DNA from: Pseudomonas fortuita
GTDB taxonomy: Bacteria > Pseudomonadota > Gammaproteobacteria > Pseudomonadales > Pseudomonadaceae
Reading direction: 5' to 3'
Length of the DNA stretch: 64,000 nucleotides
Assembly: GCF_026898135.2 (NCBI RefSeq)
Contig: NZ_CP114035.2
Location: 2,459,501 to 2,523,500, forward strand
Both the position numbers and the translations under genes were made by a program. How positions within the stretch are numbered: the first letter of the stretch is position 1; every line of letters begins with the position of its first letter. Under the pieces are notes generated by a model. That model was not told the DNA's origin. It worked only from the letters and a program-made list of their open reading frames with translations, and made no database searches. Shown here one piece after another: positions 36,559 to 45,489 of this stretch.

Positions 36559-38277
36559 TCAAAGCTCCCCTTGCGGCATGACCGCAAAATTCCAGTCGTC
36601 TGCGAACGGCTGGCCGATGTCACTCACCAACGGTGCGCCTTGGAACAGGGTAATACGTACCCAGCGGCTGGACTTGGGGTCGAACTTGCCCGCGCCGAAA
36701 AACGCCAGTTTGCAGCGCAACAGGTGAATCGGCAGCATGTCCCGGGCCAACAGGTTGGCGCGGATTTCACCGTAGGCAGTCTGTGCCATGCCTTGCAGGC
36801 GGCGCACTGTGCCTTTGAACGCCGGTTGCGCGATCAGGAAGTGCGCGGTCAACGCCTGAGGCTCTAGCTGCAGGTGTTGCAGCAGCGCGGCATGGCACTG
36901 CTGGAGATTGCGGGCAATGCCCAGCTGCATTTCTTTGTCGGCCCCCGGTTCCTCGGCGCGCATGCCCAGGCGCGGCTCCTCTTTTTCGGCCGAGCGGTAC
37001 CAGAAGAAGTGCTCGGCATCCACCGCACCGAAGTCGTAGCCCAGCGCCCAGCCGTACTGCTGCTCTATCAGCTGGCGCAGTTGCTCAAGGGGCATTTGGG
37101 CATCCAGCTGCCAGCTTTCGTTGACACCCATGTGCTCGGCCAGGGGCGTGACCTGCGCCGGGTACAGCTCCAGCAGCAAGCTTGCCAGCAGCTCCTGGCA
37201 GCCCACCCCGGTGTGCGCCTGCGCCCAGGCCTGCAAACGCGGCCAAAGGCCCTCGCCGGCGGCTTGCGCGTCTAGCCAGGTGGCCACCAACGCAAGCTCG
37301 GTCACGGTTTGCCGGTTCTGCTCATGCTGGCGCTGGTCTTCGGTCTGAGTCTGGATCACGTGCACGCGGGCCCGCGCCAGCAAGCCCTGCAGGCGCGCCA
37401 GCTGGTCAGGTTCGGCCGCCTGCGCCAACACCACGGCCAGTGCCGTTTCCCGCGTGTGGATCCAGCGTTCCACCAGTTGCGGGTGGTTGATCAGGAACGG
37501 TGCCATGCCCAGCCCGGTCGCGTTGCCGACCCCCAGGTAGCGTTGCAGGGCCGGCGCCAGTTGCACTGCCCGCTGTGGGTCGAGTGCCTGGGCCATGTGG
37601 TTGATCTGCTCGATGCTGAAGTGGCGCAGCAGGTAGACCGTGAACATCTGCGCGCTGAACGGCTGGTTGAAGTCCGGGTTGTCTTGCAGGCAGCCAAAGT
37701 CGGCGATGCCGAACTTGCCGTTGCCGTAAACCGCAGTGGTGCGATACAGGTAGCCGACTTCAGCCAGTTGCTGTGGGTCGGGCTGGCGGCCTTGCGCCAG
37801 CGCCGTCAGAAACCGGTCGAAATTGCGCAAGCTACGGTTGGCCCGTGACAGCACCAGCACGCGGGCATCGAAGCGGCCAGCCTCCTGCAGCGGCACGTTG
37901 CGCTGCAGGTCGGCCAGTTGCGCCGCATCGACATCGCCATTGACCAGCACGAAGGTGACGTCCCACTGGTCGGCGATCACCCGGTCGCTGCGCTTTTCTG
38001 GCGGCAGGTAGGCCGAGAAGATCACGCAGTGGTAATGGCCATTCGGCGTGTCGATGCGGTAGATCGCGGTGCCGAAGCCTTGGCCGTCAAGGTCGAAGCA
38101 ACAGCGCTGGATGCGCCAGTGCTGCTGCATCATCCGGCGCATGCTGCTGCGCACGAAGCTCAGCGGGCTCTGGAAGTGGCTGCCCAGCCGGGCCAGGTCC
38201 ATGACCTGGCTGGCAGGGCGCAACACCGGTATTGCAGGCACGTTGGCGGCCATTGTTGTTGTACCTGGATGGATCAT
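36559..38277 (-). CDS. Large conserved-looking protein of unrecognised family
   Basis: A 572-residue soluble protein that I cannot place. It is rich in Gln and Leu, with a mixed alpha/beta N-terminal half (FSAYLPPEKRSDRVIADQWD; FDARVLVLSRANRSLRNFDR) and a mainly helical C-terminal half. GYDFGAVDAEHFFWYRS and LFGAGKFDPKSSRWVRI-like segments near the end look conserved-type. There are only three to four Cys, with no haem, Fe-S, nucleotide or zinc motif. It starts 2 bp after the BCCT stop; an internal ATG at 38253 is an alternative start. Being tightly coupled to DUF3726, the two may form a complex or enzyme. Confidence 0.6.
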   Translation of the reverse strand: MIHPGTTTMAANVPAIPVLRPASQVMDLARLGSHFQSPLSFVRSSMRRMMQQHWRIQRCCFDLDGQGFGTAIYRIDTPNGHYHCVIFSAYLPPEKRSDRVIADQWDVTFVLVNGDVDAAQLADLQRNVPLQEAGRFDARVLVLSRANRSLRNFDRFLTALAQGRQPDPQQLAEVGYLYRTTAVYGNGKFGIADFGCLQDNPDFNQPFSAQMFTVYLLRHFSIEQINHMAQALDPQRAVQLAPALQRYLGVGNATGLGMAPFLINHPQLVERWIHTRETALAVVLAQAAEPDQLARLQGLLARARVHVIQTQTEDQRQHEQNRQTVTELALVATWLDAQAAGEGLWPRLQAWAQAHTGVGCQELLASLLLELYPAQVTPLAEHMGVNESWQLDAQMPLEQLRQLIEQQYGWALGYDFGAVDAEHFFWYRSAEKEEPRLGMRAEEPGADKEMQLGIARNLQQCHAALLQHLQLEPQALTAHFLIAQPAFKGTVRRLQGMAQTAYGEIRANLLARDMLPIHLLRCKLAFFGAGKFDPKSSRWVRITLFQGAPLVSDIGQPFADDWNFAVMPQGEL

Positions 38278-38279
38278 GT

Positions 38280-39830
38280 TCAGACGCCTTGTTCGCGGGC
38301 CATGTGCCGGGCGATGCGCACTGCATCCCACAACGCTGGCAGGATCACCAGCGACACCGGCACTGCGGTAATGACAATGAAGGACTGCAGGGCCGTCACA
38401 CCGCCTGCGCCGATGGTGATCAGTACCACCGCCGCCAGGCCCATGCCGATGGCCCAGAAACCGCACAGCCATTTCTTGGGTTTATCGTTGCTGGACATCG
38501 CCAGCGCCACGGTGAAGGCCATGGCGTCGCCATTGGTGGCCACCGAGATGAAGCTCAGGAACAGGAACAACGCGCTGATCAGGCCTCCCAGTGGCAGGTT
38601 CTGCGTCACCCCCAGCAGCAGGTCTTCGGGCTGGGCGCCATGGGCGGTGACGATGCCTGGCGTTTGCAGCTCCAGGCCGATACCGGTGCCGCCGACCACG
38701 GTGAACCAGAACATGGTCACCAGCGGCGCGATGATCGACAGTGTCATGATGATCTCGCGAATGGTGCGGCCGCGCGAGATCCGCGCGACGTACAGTGCCA
38801 CCATAGGCGCGTAGCCGATGAACCAGCCCCAGTAGAACACCGTCCACCAGTCCAGCCACTTGGGGTCGGCGCGGAACATTGCCATCGGCAGGAAGTGTTC
38901 CACATGCAGGGCAAAGGCCGCCGGGAAACCGCCGAGGATGAACAGCGTCGGCCCGAACACCACCATGAACAGCGCCAGGCCGATCATCAGCCAGACGTTG
39001 ATCTCGCTGACAAAGCGGATGCCTTTGAGGCCCACCAGGCACGAGACGGTGTACATGGCCGTGACCAGCACAATGGTCAGCGACTGGGTGACGATATCGT
39101 TAGGCAAGCCCCACACCGCATGCATGGCGCTGCTGATCTGCAGGCCGAGAAAGCCGATCGGGCCGATGGTGCCGGCCACCACGGCGATGATCGAGCTGGC
39201 GTCGGCCAGGGTGCCGATCGGGCCTTTGAGCGCCCGCTCGCCGAACAGCGGGTAAAGCAGGGTGCGCGGCGCCAGCGGCAGGCCTTTTTCGTAGTGCAGG
39301 TGCATCAGCACGATCGCCAGCAGACTGCCCAGCACGGCCCAGGCCAGAAAGCCCCAGTGCACGAACGATTGCGCCAGTGCCGCGGTCGCTGCAGCTTCGC
39401 TGTGCGGCTGCAGGCCGGCGAAGAAGGGCGGCGGGCTGGCAAAGTGCATCAAGGGTTCGGCAGCGGCCCAGAAGGCGCCGCCACCTGCCAGCAGGGCGCA
39501 CATGATGACGGCGATCCAGTTGAAGGTGCTGATGTCGGGGCGTTGGGTAACGCCGCCCAGGCGTACGCGCCCGCTTCTGGAAAAGCCGATGAACAGGCTG
39601 ACGGCGAAGGTTGCCAGCATCAGCACTTGCCAGTAGAGGCCAAAGAACCTGGTCGACCAGGCGAACAGCGTGTTGACCAGCGCCGACACGCTGTCGATAT
39701 CGATCAGCGCCGCCAGCAGGAAGGCGCCGAGGAAGCCGCCGCTGATCAGGAACAATGGCCAGTCGATGTCGCGTGCCATTGGCAGGCCCATGGCCTGGCC
39801 TTCAGCCTGCAGGGTGGTTGGGTTTTTCAT
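38280..39830 (-). CDS. BCCT-family (betaine/carnitine/choline) transporter
   Basis: A 516-residue membrane protein with 12 helices. The BCCT signature is in WLDWWTVFYWGWFIGYAPMV followed by ARISRGRTIREI (about 310-345). The tryptophan-rich substrate site is in GAFWAAAEPLMHF. BCCT carriers take up quaternary-ammonium or zwitterionic compounds such as betaine, carnitine, choline or ectoine. No long C-terminal osmosensory tail is present, so a catabolic role is more likely than osmoprotection. It is the third gene of the minus-strand operon and names the most probable substrate class. Confidence 0.88.
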   Translation of the reverse strand: MKNPTTLQAEGQAMGLPMARDIDWPLFLISGGFLGAFLLAALIDIDSVSALVNTLFAWSTRFFGLYWQVLMLATFAVSLFIGFSRSGRVRLGGVTQRPDISTFNWIAVIMCALLAGGGAFWAAAEPLMHFASPPPFFAGLQPHSEAAATAALAQSFVHWGFLAWAVLGSLLAIVLMHLHYEKGLPLAPRTLLYPLFGERALKGPIGTLADASSIIAVVAGTIGPIGFLGLQISSAMHAVWGLPNDIVTQSLTIVLVTAMYTVSCLVGLKGIRFVSEINVWLMIGLALFMVVFGPTLFILGGFPAAFALHVEHFLPMAMFRADPKWLDWWTVFYWGWFIGYAPMVALYVARISRGRTIREIIMTLSIIAPLVTMFWFTVVGGTGIGLELQTPGIVTAHGAQPEDLLLGVTQNLPLGGLISALFLFLSFISVATNGDAMAFTVALAMSSNDKPKKWLCGFWAIGMGLAAVVLITIGAGGVTALQSFIVITAVPVSLVILPALWDAVRIARHMAREQGV

Positions 39831-39885
39831 GAAGCCTCCGGAACCTGCGATTGTTGTTATTGTTGATGCTGTCCGTGCAAGGGGC

Positions 39886-40872
39886 TCAGGCCTGTGCCGT
39901 GGTGGCGGTTTCCAGCAGGCGCAACCAGTTCAGCCCCATGATGTTGGCCACGTCCTGTTCGGCAAAGCCACGGGCGCGCAGGCCCTGGGCGATGTTGCCG
40001 AAATCGCGGCTGTCGCGGAACCACTGCAAGGGCGCCGGCCAGTTGGCGTTGTCCTTGGAGCCTTCGCCGTAGTCCTTGTCCTTGCTCCAGCGGCCGTTGC
40101 GCATCCATTCCAGCACGGCCAGCGGTTGCGCCTGGCACAAGTCGGTGCCGATGCCGATATGCGCCACGCCCATCAGGTCGGCGGTGCGCGCGACCATGTC
40201 GCAGAAGCTTTCCAGGCTGCACTGCGAAGCACCCTTGAGGTGGAACGGGTAGGTGCTGAAGCCCAGCAGCCCACCTGATGCTGCGATCCCGCGCAGCACC
40301 GCATCGGACTTGTTGCGTTTGGCGGCGTGGAAGCTGGCCGGGTTGGCGTGGGAGATGATCACCGGTCGGCTGGACAGCTCGATCGCCTCCAGGGTGCTGC
40401 GCTCGGCGCTGTGGGACATGTCGATGAGCATGCCGACCCGGTTCATTTCGGCGATCACCTGGCGGCCAAAGCGGCTGATGCCGTTGTCTTCGCGCTCATA
40501 GCAGCCGCTGGCCAGCAGGCTCTGGTTGTTGTAGGTCAGTTGCATGACAAACACCCCGAGCTGGCGGAAGACCTCCACCAGGGCGATGTCGTCCTCGATC
40601 GGCGAGCAGTTCTGGAAACCGAAGAAAATCCCCACCCGGCCTTCCTCGTGCGCCAGGCGGATGTCGCTGGCCGTGCGCACCGGGCGGATCAGCTCGGGCC
40701 AGGTCTCGAAGCGGCGGTTCCATTCACCCAGGCGTGACAGGGTTTCGCGGGCGTTTTCGTGGTAGGCGATGGTGGCGTGTACCGCACTCAGGCCACCGGC
40801 CTGCATCTGCTGGAAAATTTCCGGGCTCCAGTTGGAGTACTGCAGGCCGTCGATCATCAAAAGGTCATGCAT
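39886..40872 (-). CDS. M19 (renal dipeptidase) family protein lacking part of the metal site
   Basis: A 328-residue cytoplasmic TIM-barrel protein of peptidase family M19. The two histidines of one metal site are kept: H154 in IDMSHSAE and H175 in ISHANPASFH; the late Asp in GIGTDLCQA is also kept. But the N-terminal DGHND is MIDGLQYSN here, so His and Asp are lost, and the bridging Glu of GxEGG is replaced in GFQNC (Q87). It may bind one metal or none and act on something other than dipeptides. It lies 13 bp after the aldehyde dehydrogenase gene. Confidence 0.75.
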   Translation of the reverse strand: MHDLLMIDGLQYSNWSPEIFQQMQAGGLSAVHATIAYHENARETLSRLGEWNRRFETWPELIRPVRTASDIRLAHEEGRVGIFFGFQNCSPIEDDIALVEVFRQLGVFVMQLTYNNQSLLASGCYEREDNGISRFGRQVIAEMNRVGMLIDMSHSAERSTLEAIELSSRPVIISHANPASFHAAKRNKSDAVLRGIAASGGLLGFSTYPFHLKGASQCSLESFCDMVARTADLMGVAHIGIGTDLCQAQPLAVLEWMRNGRWSKDKDYGEGSKDNANWPAPLQWFRDSRDFGNIAQGLRARGFAEQDVANIMGLNWLRLLETATTAQA

Positions 40873-40885
40873 GGCGTGTACTCCT

Positions 40886-42328
40886 TCAGGGCCGCAGGTA
40901 GGTGGTCTTGACCACGGTGTAGAAGTCACGGGCGTACTGGCCCTGCTCCCGTGGGCCGAAACTCGAAGCTTTGCGGCCGCCGAACGGCACGTGGTAGTCG
41001 GTACCGGCGGTAGGGAGATTGACCATCACGCAGCCGGTCTGGGCACGGCGCTTGAAGTGGCTGGCGTGGCGCAGCGACTGGGTGATGATGCCGGCGGTAA
41101 GGCCGTATTCGGTGTCGTTGAGCGTGGCCAGCGCCTCTTCGAAGTCACGTACGCGGATCACGCAGGCGATGGGGCCGAACACCTCCTCGCGGTTGATGCG
41201 CATGTCGTTGCGGCTGTCGATGAACAGCGCCGGGCGCATGTAGTAGCCGTCGCTCTCCAGTTGCAGGCGTTCGCCACCTTCGATCAGGGTGGCGCCTTCG
41301 GCCTGCGCCAGCTGCAGGTAGGCCAGGTTCTGTTCCAGCTGGCGCGCGTCGGCAACCGGGCCGATCTGCACGCCGGCCTCCAGGGCATGGCCGACCTTGA
41401 GCTGGCGCATGCGCTGGCGCAGGGCCTCGACGAAACGGTCGTGGATGGCGTCGCACACGATCAGCCGTGAAGACGCGGTGCACTTCTGCCCGGTGCCGAA
41501 GAAGGCGCCGTTGAGGGCGCATTCCACGGCCAGTTCGAGGTCGGCGTCATCCATGACCACCAAGGCATTCTTGCTGCCCATTTCCAGCTGGCAGCGCACC
41601 AGGTTACCTGCGGTGGCGACCGCCACGCGCCGGCCAGTCTGCAGCGAACCGGTGAACGTCAGGGCATCGATGTCAGCGGACTGCACCAGCGCCTCGCCGA
41701 CGTCGGCGCCGCTGCCCATCACCAGGTTGAAGGTGCCGCTGGGCAGGCTCTGGCGGCTGATGATCTCGGTGAGTGCCCAGGCGCTGGCCGGCACCAGGTT
41801 GGCCGGCTTGAACACCACGGCGTTGCCGAAGGCCAGGGCCGGGGCGATTTTCCAGGCGGCGGTGGCCATGGGGAAGTTCCACGGGGTAATGATGCCCACC
41901 ACACCCACCGGTTCGCGATGCACTTCGATGTCGATCCCGGCGCGCACCGAGGCGGCGGTCTCGCCCATCTGGCGCAGTACTTCGGCGGCGTAGTAATGGA
42001 AGAACTGGCCGCTGCGGTTGACCTCGCCGATGCCTTCGGCCAGGGGCTTGCCTTCTTCTCGCGAGAGCAGCTCGCCGAGCTCCTGCTTGCGCGCAATCAG
42101 TTCATCGCCGATGGCCATCAGCACTTGCTGGCGGGCTTCCAGGCCGCTGGCGGCCCACAGGGGCTGTGCGGCACGGGCGGCCTGGATGGCCTGGCGGACC
42201 TGTTCGGCGCTGGCCTGCTGGTACTGGCCGATCAGGTCGCCGGTGTCCGAGGGGCTGTAGTTGCCCAGGGTGGTGTGGCCTTCGCACCACTGGCCATCAA
42301 TGTAGTTGTTGTAGGGCTTGTGTGACAT
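40886..42328 (-). CDS. Aldehyde dehydrogenase (alpha-ketoglutarate-semialdehyde type)
   Basis: A 480-residue NAD(P)+-dependent aldehyde dehydrogenase: N151 in TPWNFPM, general base E249 in QLEMGSKNA and nucleophile C283 in GQKCTASSRL. The MGSKN and AGTDYHVPFGGRKASS segments are typical of 2,5-dioxovalerate (alpha-ketoglutarate semialdehyde) dehydrogenases, but relatives with other substrates exist. It is the first gene of the six-gene operon and divergent from a LysR gene that probably controls it. Confidence 0.85.
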   Translation of the reverse strand: MSHKPYNNYIDGQWCEGHTTLGNYSPSDTGDLIGQYQQASAEQVRQAIQAARAAQPLWAASGLEARQQVLMAIGDELIARKQELGELLSREEGKPLAEGIGEVNRSGQFFHYYAAEVLRQMGETAASVRAGIDIEVHREPVGVVGIITPWNFPMATAAWKIAPALAFGNAVVFKPANLVPASAWALTEIISRQSLPSGTFNLVMGSGADVGEALVQSADIDALTFTGSLQTGRRVAVATAGNLVRCQLEMGSKNALVVMDDADLELAVECALNGAFFGTGQKCTASSRLIVCDAIHDRFVEALRQRMRQLKVGHALEAGVQIGPVADARQLEQNLAYLQLAQAEGATLIEGGERLQLESDGYYMRPALFIDSRNDMRINREEVFGPIACVIRVRDFEEALATLNDTEYGLTAGIITQSLRHASHFKRRAQTGCVMVNLPTAGTDYHVPFGGRKASSFGPREQGQYARDFYTVVKTTYLRP

Positions 42329-42423
42329 GGATGAACGCCTCTGTTTGCATGGCATTCATGATGCGAGCAATATGCAGCAAATAAAAATTAATAAAAAAAA
42401 TGCTTTGATAAGGAATGCTAACC

Positions 42424-43311
42424 ATGTTGCCCGAGCTGAAGATCGCCCAGTTGCGCTACTTCGTACTGGTCGCTGAACTCAAGAGCTTCCATGCGGCCGC
42501 CCGACAGGCCTTTCGCACCCAGCCGGCGATATCCCTGGCCGTGCGTGAGCTGGAGCAAAAGCTGGGGCAGGCACTGGTCGAGAAGGGTGGGGGGCGGGTA
42601 GAGCTGACGCCATTCGGCGAGCATTGCCTGCCGTTGTTTCGTGGCTTGATCGAGCACCATGACCGCATTGCCCGTGAAGCCACGCTGCTTGCCCGGCATG
42701 AAATCGGCCAGGTCAGCATCGCCACCGTGCCTTCAGTGGCCAGCCGCATGCTGCCAGGGCCGCTGGCCCGCTTCGTGGCCGCGCACCCGAACGTACAGGT
42801 CAGCATCCAGGATGGCACGGCCGAACGTGTGCAGCAGTTGCTGGCCCAAGGGCAGGTGGATTTCGGCATCAGCAGCCTGTGGGTGGACGATGAGCAGCTC
42901 GAATTCGCCCCGATCGTGAATGATCAGGTGGGCGTCGTGTGCCGCAGTGACCACCCGTTGGCGCAGGCGGGTGATGCCCTGCACTGGGCGCAGTTGCAGG
43001 GCGAGCCGATGATTCGCAATGGCACCTCGCAACTGCTGGCCGGCACCGAGGCCGAGGGGTTGCTGACGCACAGCCGGCTGTTCATTTCCAACATGATTTC
43101 GTTGATCGCCATGCTGGAGGAGGGGGTGGGGATCAGCACGCTGCCGTACCTCGCCTTTCCGCAGGAGAACGAAAAGCTGGCGTTCGTACCGCTTGTGGAG
43201 CCCAAGGTCGAGCGGCATATCGGCATGCTCACCCGCAAGGGGCGCAGCTTGTCACCTGCGGCAGGGGCATTGATGGCGTTTCTGCAGGTGCAGCTGGCCC
43301 AAGCCGGCTGA
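42424..43311 (+). CDS. LysR-type regulator, divergent from the BCCT operon
   Basis: A 295-residue LysR regulator with winged helix about 5-65 (LRYFVLVAELKSFHAAARQAFRTQPAISLAVRELE region) and an effector domain typical of CysB/CbbR-like folds (GQVDFGISSLW). The ATG at 42424 has AAGGA nine bases upstream; the ATG at 42415 has it too close. The AT-rich 95-bp gap to the divergent aldehyde dehydrogenase should hold both promoters. It probably senses the BCCT substrate or a breakdown product. Confidence 0.83.
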   Translation: MLPELKIAQLRYFVLVAELKSFHAAARQAFRTQPAISLAVRELEQKLGQALVEKGGGRVELTPFGEHCLPLFRGLIEHHDRIAREATLLARHEIGQVSIATVPSVASRMLPGPLARFVAAHPNVQVSIQDGTAERVQQLLAQGQVDFGISSLWVDDEQLEFAPIVNDQVGVVCRSDHPLAQAGDALHWAQLQGEPMIRNGTSQLLAGTEAEGLLTHSRLFISNMISLIAMLEEGVGISTLPYLAFPQENEKLAFVPLVEPKVERHIGMLTRKGRSLSPAAGALMAFLQVQLAQAG

Positions 43312-43320
43312 GCCTGCGGC

Positions 43321-44235
43321 TCATGGCACCCCAGGCTGGCTGGTGCAGGCCGCCAGGTCCTCCAGAAAGGCCTGCAGGATGGGCGGGCGCGACACTCCGC
43401 GCCGGGTCACCACTTCGAAGGGTGAGCTGAGGTCCAGCGTGCTGGCCCCCAGGCGACGCATTTCGCCCGTCTTGACCCACTGCTCGGCAAAGTGCCCGGG
43501 CAAAAAACCGATGTAGGCCCCGGAAATGATCAGGATCGCCGCTGCCTCGATGTTCTCCACCGTTGCGTCGGCCTTGGCGATGCCCAGTTGCTCCAGGTCG
43601 TACTGTTGCATGTAGCCACGCACCACGATACGGCTCTGGCGCACGTCTTCCATCAGCCGGCCGTTGGCTGCATTGCTGGCGAACAACGGGTGGCGCCGGC
43701 CACAGTAAAGCCCCAGGGCCTCGTCATACAGCGGCAGGTAGGACAAGCCAGCCACCCGTAGCGGGAAATGGCCGATGGCCAGGTGCAGCCTGCCATCCAG
43801 CACGCGCTCTTCGAGTTCTGCCGGGGCACCGATGTAGATGTGCAGGTGGGCATCGTGCCCGCGTGAAACAAAGCGCTGGGTGGTGCGCGGTAGCGGCGAG
43901 ACGGGGTCGGTCAGGGTGGAGTCGATGATGCCCAGGTTGAGCTTGCCGCTGATGTGCTGCTTGAGCACGTCGGCGTCCAGGCAAAAGCTCTCCACGGCAC
44001 TGAGCAAGCGCAAGGTTGCCTCATGGATCGCCACCCCTTGCTCGGTCAGGCGAAAGCCGCTGCGCCCGCGTTGGCACAGCTTGACCCCCAGGCGGGTTTC
44101 CAGGTGCGTCATCTGTTCGCTGATGGTCGACTGGCCGGCATTGAGTGCCGCCTGCGCGGCAGAAAAGCCGCCGCACCGGACGATAGTGGTGAATACCCTG
44201 AGCAGCTTCAGGTCGACATCGTGGAGCTGGATCAC
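43321..44235 (-). CDS. LysR-type regulator, divergent from the ureohydrolase operon
   Basis: A 304-residue LysR regulator: winged helix about 8-68 (LKLLRVFTTIVRCGGFSAAQAAL) and an effector domain. A GTG at 44235 with GGGAGG five bases upstream is chosen over the GTG at 44259. Its 3' end is 6 bp from the other LysR gene (convergent). The 267-bp gap to the ureohydrolase start is unusually long for a simple divergent promoter and holds no recognisable gene. Confidence 0.8.
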   Translation of the reverse strand: MIQLHDVDLKLLRVFTTIVRCGGFSAAQAALNAGQSTISEQMTHLETRLGVKLCQRGRSGFRLTEQGVAIHEATLRLLSAVESFCLDADVLKQHISGKLNLGIIDSTLTDPVSPLPRTTQRFVSRGHDAHLHIYIGAPAELEERVLDGRLHLAIGHFPLRVAGLSYLPLYDEALGLYCGRRHPLFASNAANGRLMEDVRQSRIVVRGYMQQYDLEQLGIAKADATVENIEAAAILIISGAYIGFLPGHFAEQWVKTGEMRRLGASTLDLSSPFEVVTRRGVSRPPILQAFLEDLAACTSQPGVP

Positions 44236-44502
44236 CTTAGCCTCCCGGCCGGGCCTCACATCGCCCGTGCTGATATGAGCGCCCGTGCATTGTTCTTGTT
44301 GCGCAAGCTAACCATGAGTGCCAGGCCGCTGCAATGCCTGGCGTTGCCCGCCCGTATCGCCTTCGGATACATCGGAAGGGGCGATGTATGTATCTGCACT
44401 TGCGCATTTTTCCCTGCCCCGGTGGTTGCCATAGTGGCTGCAACGGTGGTCGAGCAGTCGCCCCGTCTCCTGACATACAACAAGAAGTGGAGAAACCAGA
44501 AC

Positions 44503-45474
44503 ATGGCAAAACACGGTTATGAGTCCGGCCGCCTGAACCTGCCTTTCGTGGGCCATTGCACGTTCGCCAAGGCGCCGGTATGCACCGACTGGGAGGCTAT
44601 CGACGCCGACGTGGCGATTTTGGGCGCGCCCAACGACATGGGCACCCAGTGGCGTTCAGGGGCGCGTTTCGGGCCGCGTGGCATTCGCGAGGCATCCACC
44701 CTGTTTTCCTTCGGCCATGCCGGTGCCTACGACTTCGAGGATGACGCCACCTACCTGACCGAAGACCAGGTGCGCATGGTCGATGTGGGCGATGCCGACA
44801 TCGTGCACACCGACATGGTCAGCAGCAACGCCAACATCGAGGCGGCCGTCAGGCAGATCCTCGCAGCCGGCGCCATGCCGGTGGTACTGGGCGGTGACCA
44901 TTCGGTGCATGCCCCGGTGATCAAGGCGTTCGAAGGCCACGGGCCGATCCACATCGTGCATTTCGATGCCCACCTGGACTTCGTCGACGAGCGCCATGGC
45001 GTGCGCTATGGCCACGACAGCCCACTGCGCCGCGCCTCGGAGCTGGATCACATCGTCGGCATGACCCAGATGGGTATCCGCAACGTGTCGTCATCCAACC
45101 GCGACGACTACGACGCCGCTCGCGAGGCCGGCTCGCAGATTCTTTCGGTACGTGACGTTCGCCGCCTGGGCTGCGAGGGGGTGCTGGCGAAAATCCCGGA
45201 AGGGCGCAACTACTACATCACCATCGACATCGACGGCTTCGACCCCTCCATTGCCCCTGGCACCGGCACGCCGAGCCATGGCGGGTTCCTTTACTACGAA
45301 GTACTGGAAATCATCCAGGCGCTGGCCAAGCGCAGCCACGGCCGCATTGTCGGTATGGACCTGGTCGAAGTGGCCCCGGCCTACGACCCCACCGGCATGA
45401 CCTCGATCCTTGCCGCGCAACTGCTGATGAACAGCATCGGCTTCATTTTCCACGCGCGCGCCAAAGCCCGCTGA
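44503..45474 (+). CDS. Ureohydrolase (agmatinase/guanidino-acid hydrolase family)
   Basis: A 323-residue binuclear-metal ureohydrolase. All metal ligands are present: H133 (GGDHSV), D155, H157 and D159 (FDAHLD), D242 and D244 (IDIDGFDP). The family cleaves guanidino groups to urea plus an amine: arginine, agmatine, guanidinobutyrate, guanidinopropionate, guanidine and others. Specificity loops cannot be assigned by eye. Its operon has an aldehyde dehydrogenase and an alcohol dehydrogenase, so a guanidino acid formed from an alcohol is a fair guess. The ATG at 44503 has a GGAGA site; extension to 43954 is rejected. Confidence 0.85.
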   Translation: MAKHGYESGRLNLPFVGHCTFAKAPVCTDWEAIDADVAILGAPNDMGTQWRSGARFGPRGIREASTLFSFGHAGAYDFEDDATYLTEDQVRMVDVGDADIVHTDMVSSNANIEAAVRQILAAGAMPVVLGGDHSVHAPVIKAFEGHGPIHIVHFDAHLDFVDERHGVRYGHDSPLRRASELDHIVGMTQMGIRNVSSSNRDDYDAAREAGSQILSVRDVRRLGCEGVLAKIPEGRNYYITIDIDGFDPSIAPGTGTPSHGGFLYYEVLEIIQALAKRSHGRIVGMDLVEVAPAYDPTGMTSILAAQLLMNSIGFIFHARAKAR

Positions 45475-45489
45475 CCCGGAGACTGTACT

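Noticed and set aside
36559..38472. 65-residue N-terminal extension of the unrecognised 572-residue protein
   Set aside because: It overlaps the BCCT coding region, and its His/Arg/Gly-rich sequence is a frame shadow.
43954..44502. 183-residue N-terminal extension of the ureohydrolase
   Set aside because: It runs antisense through the LysR gene and is unlike the family; ATG 44503 with GGAGA fits.
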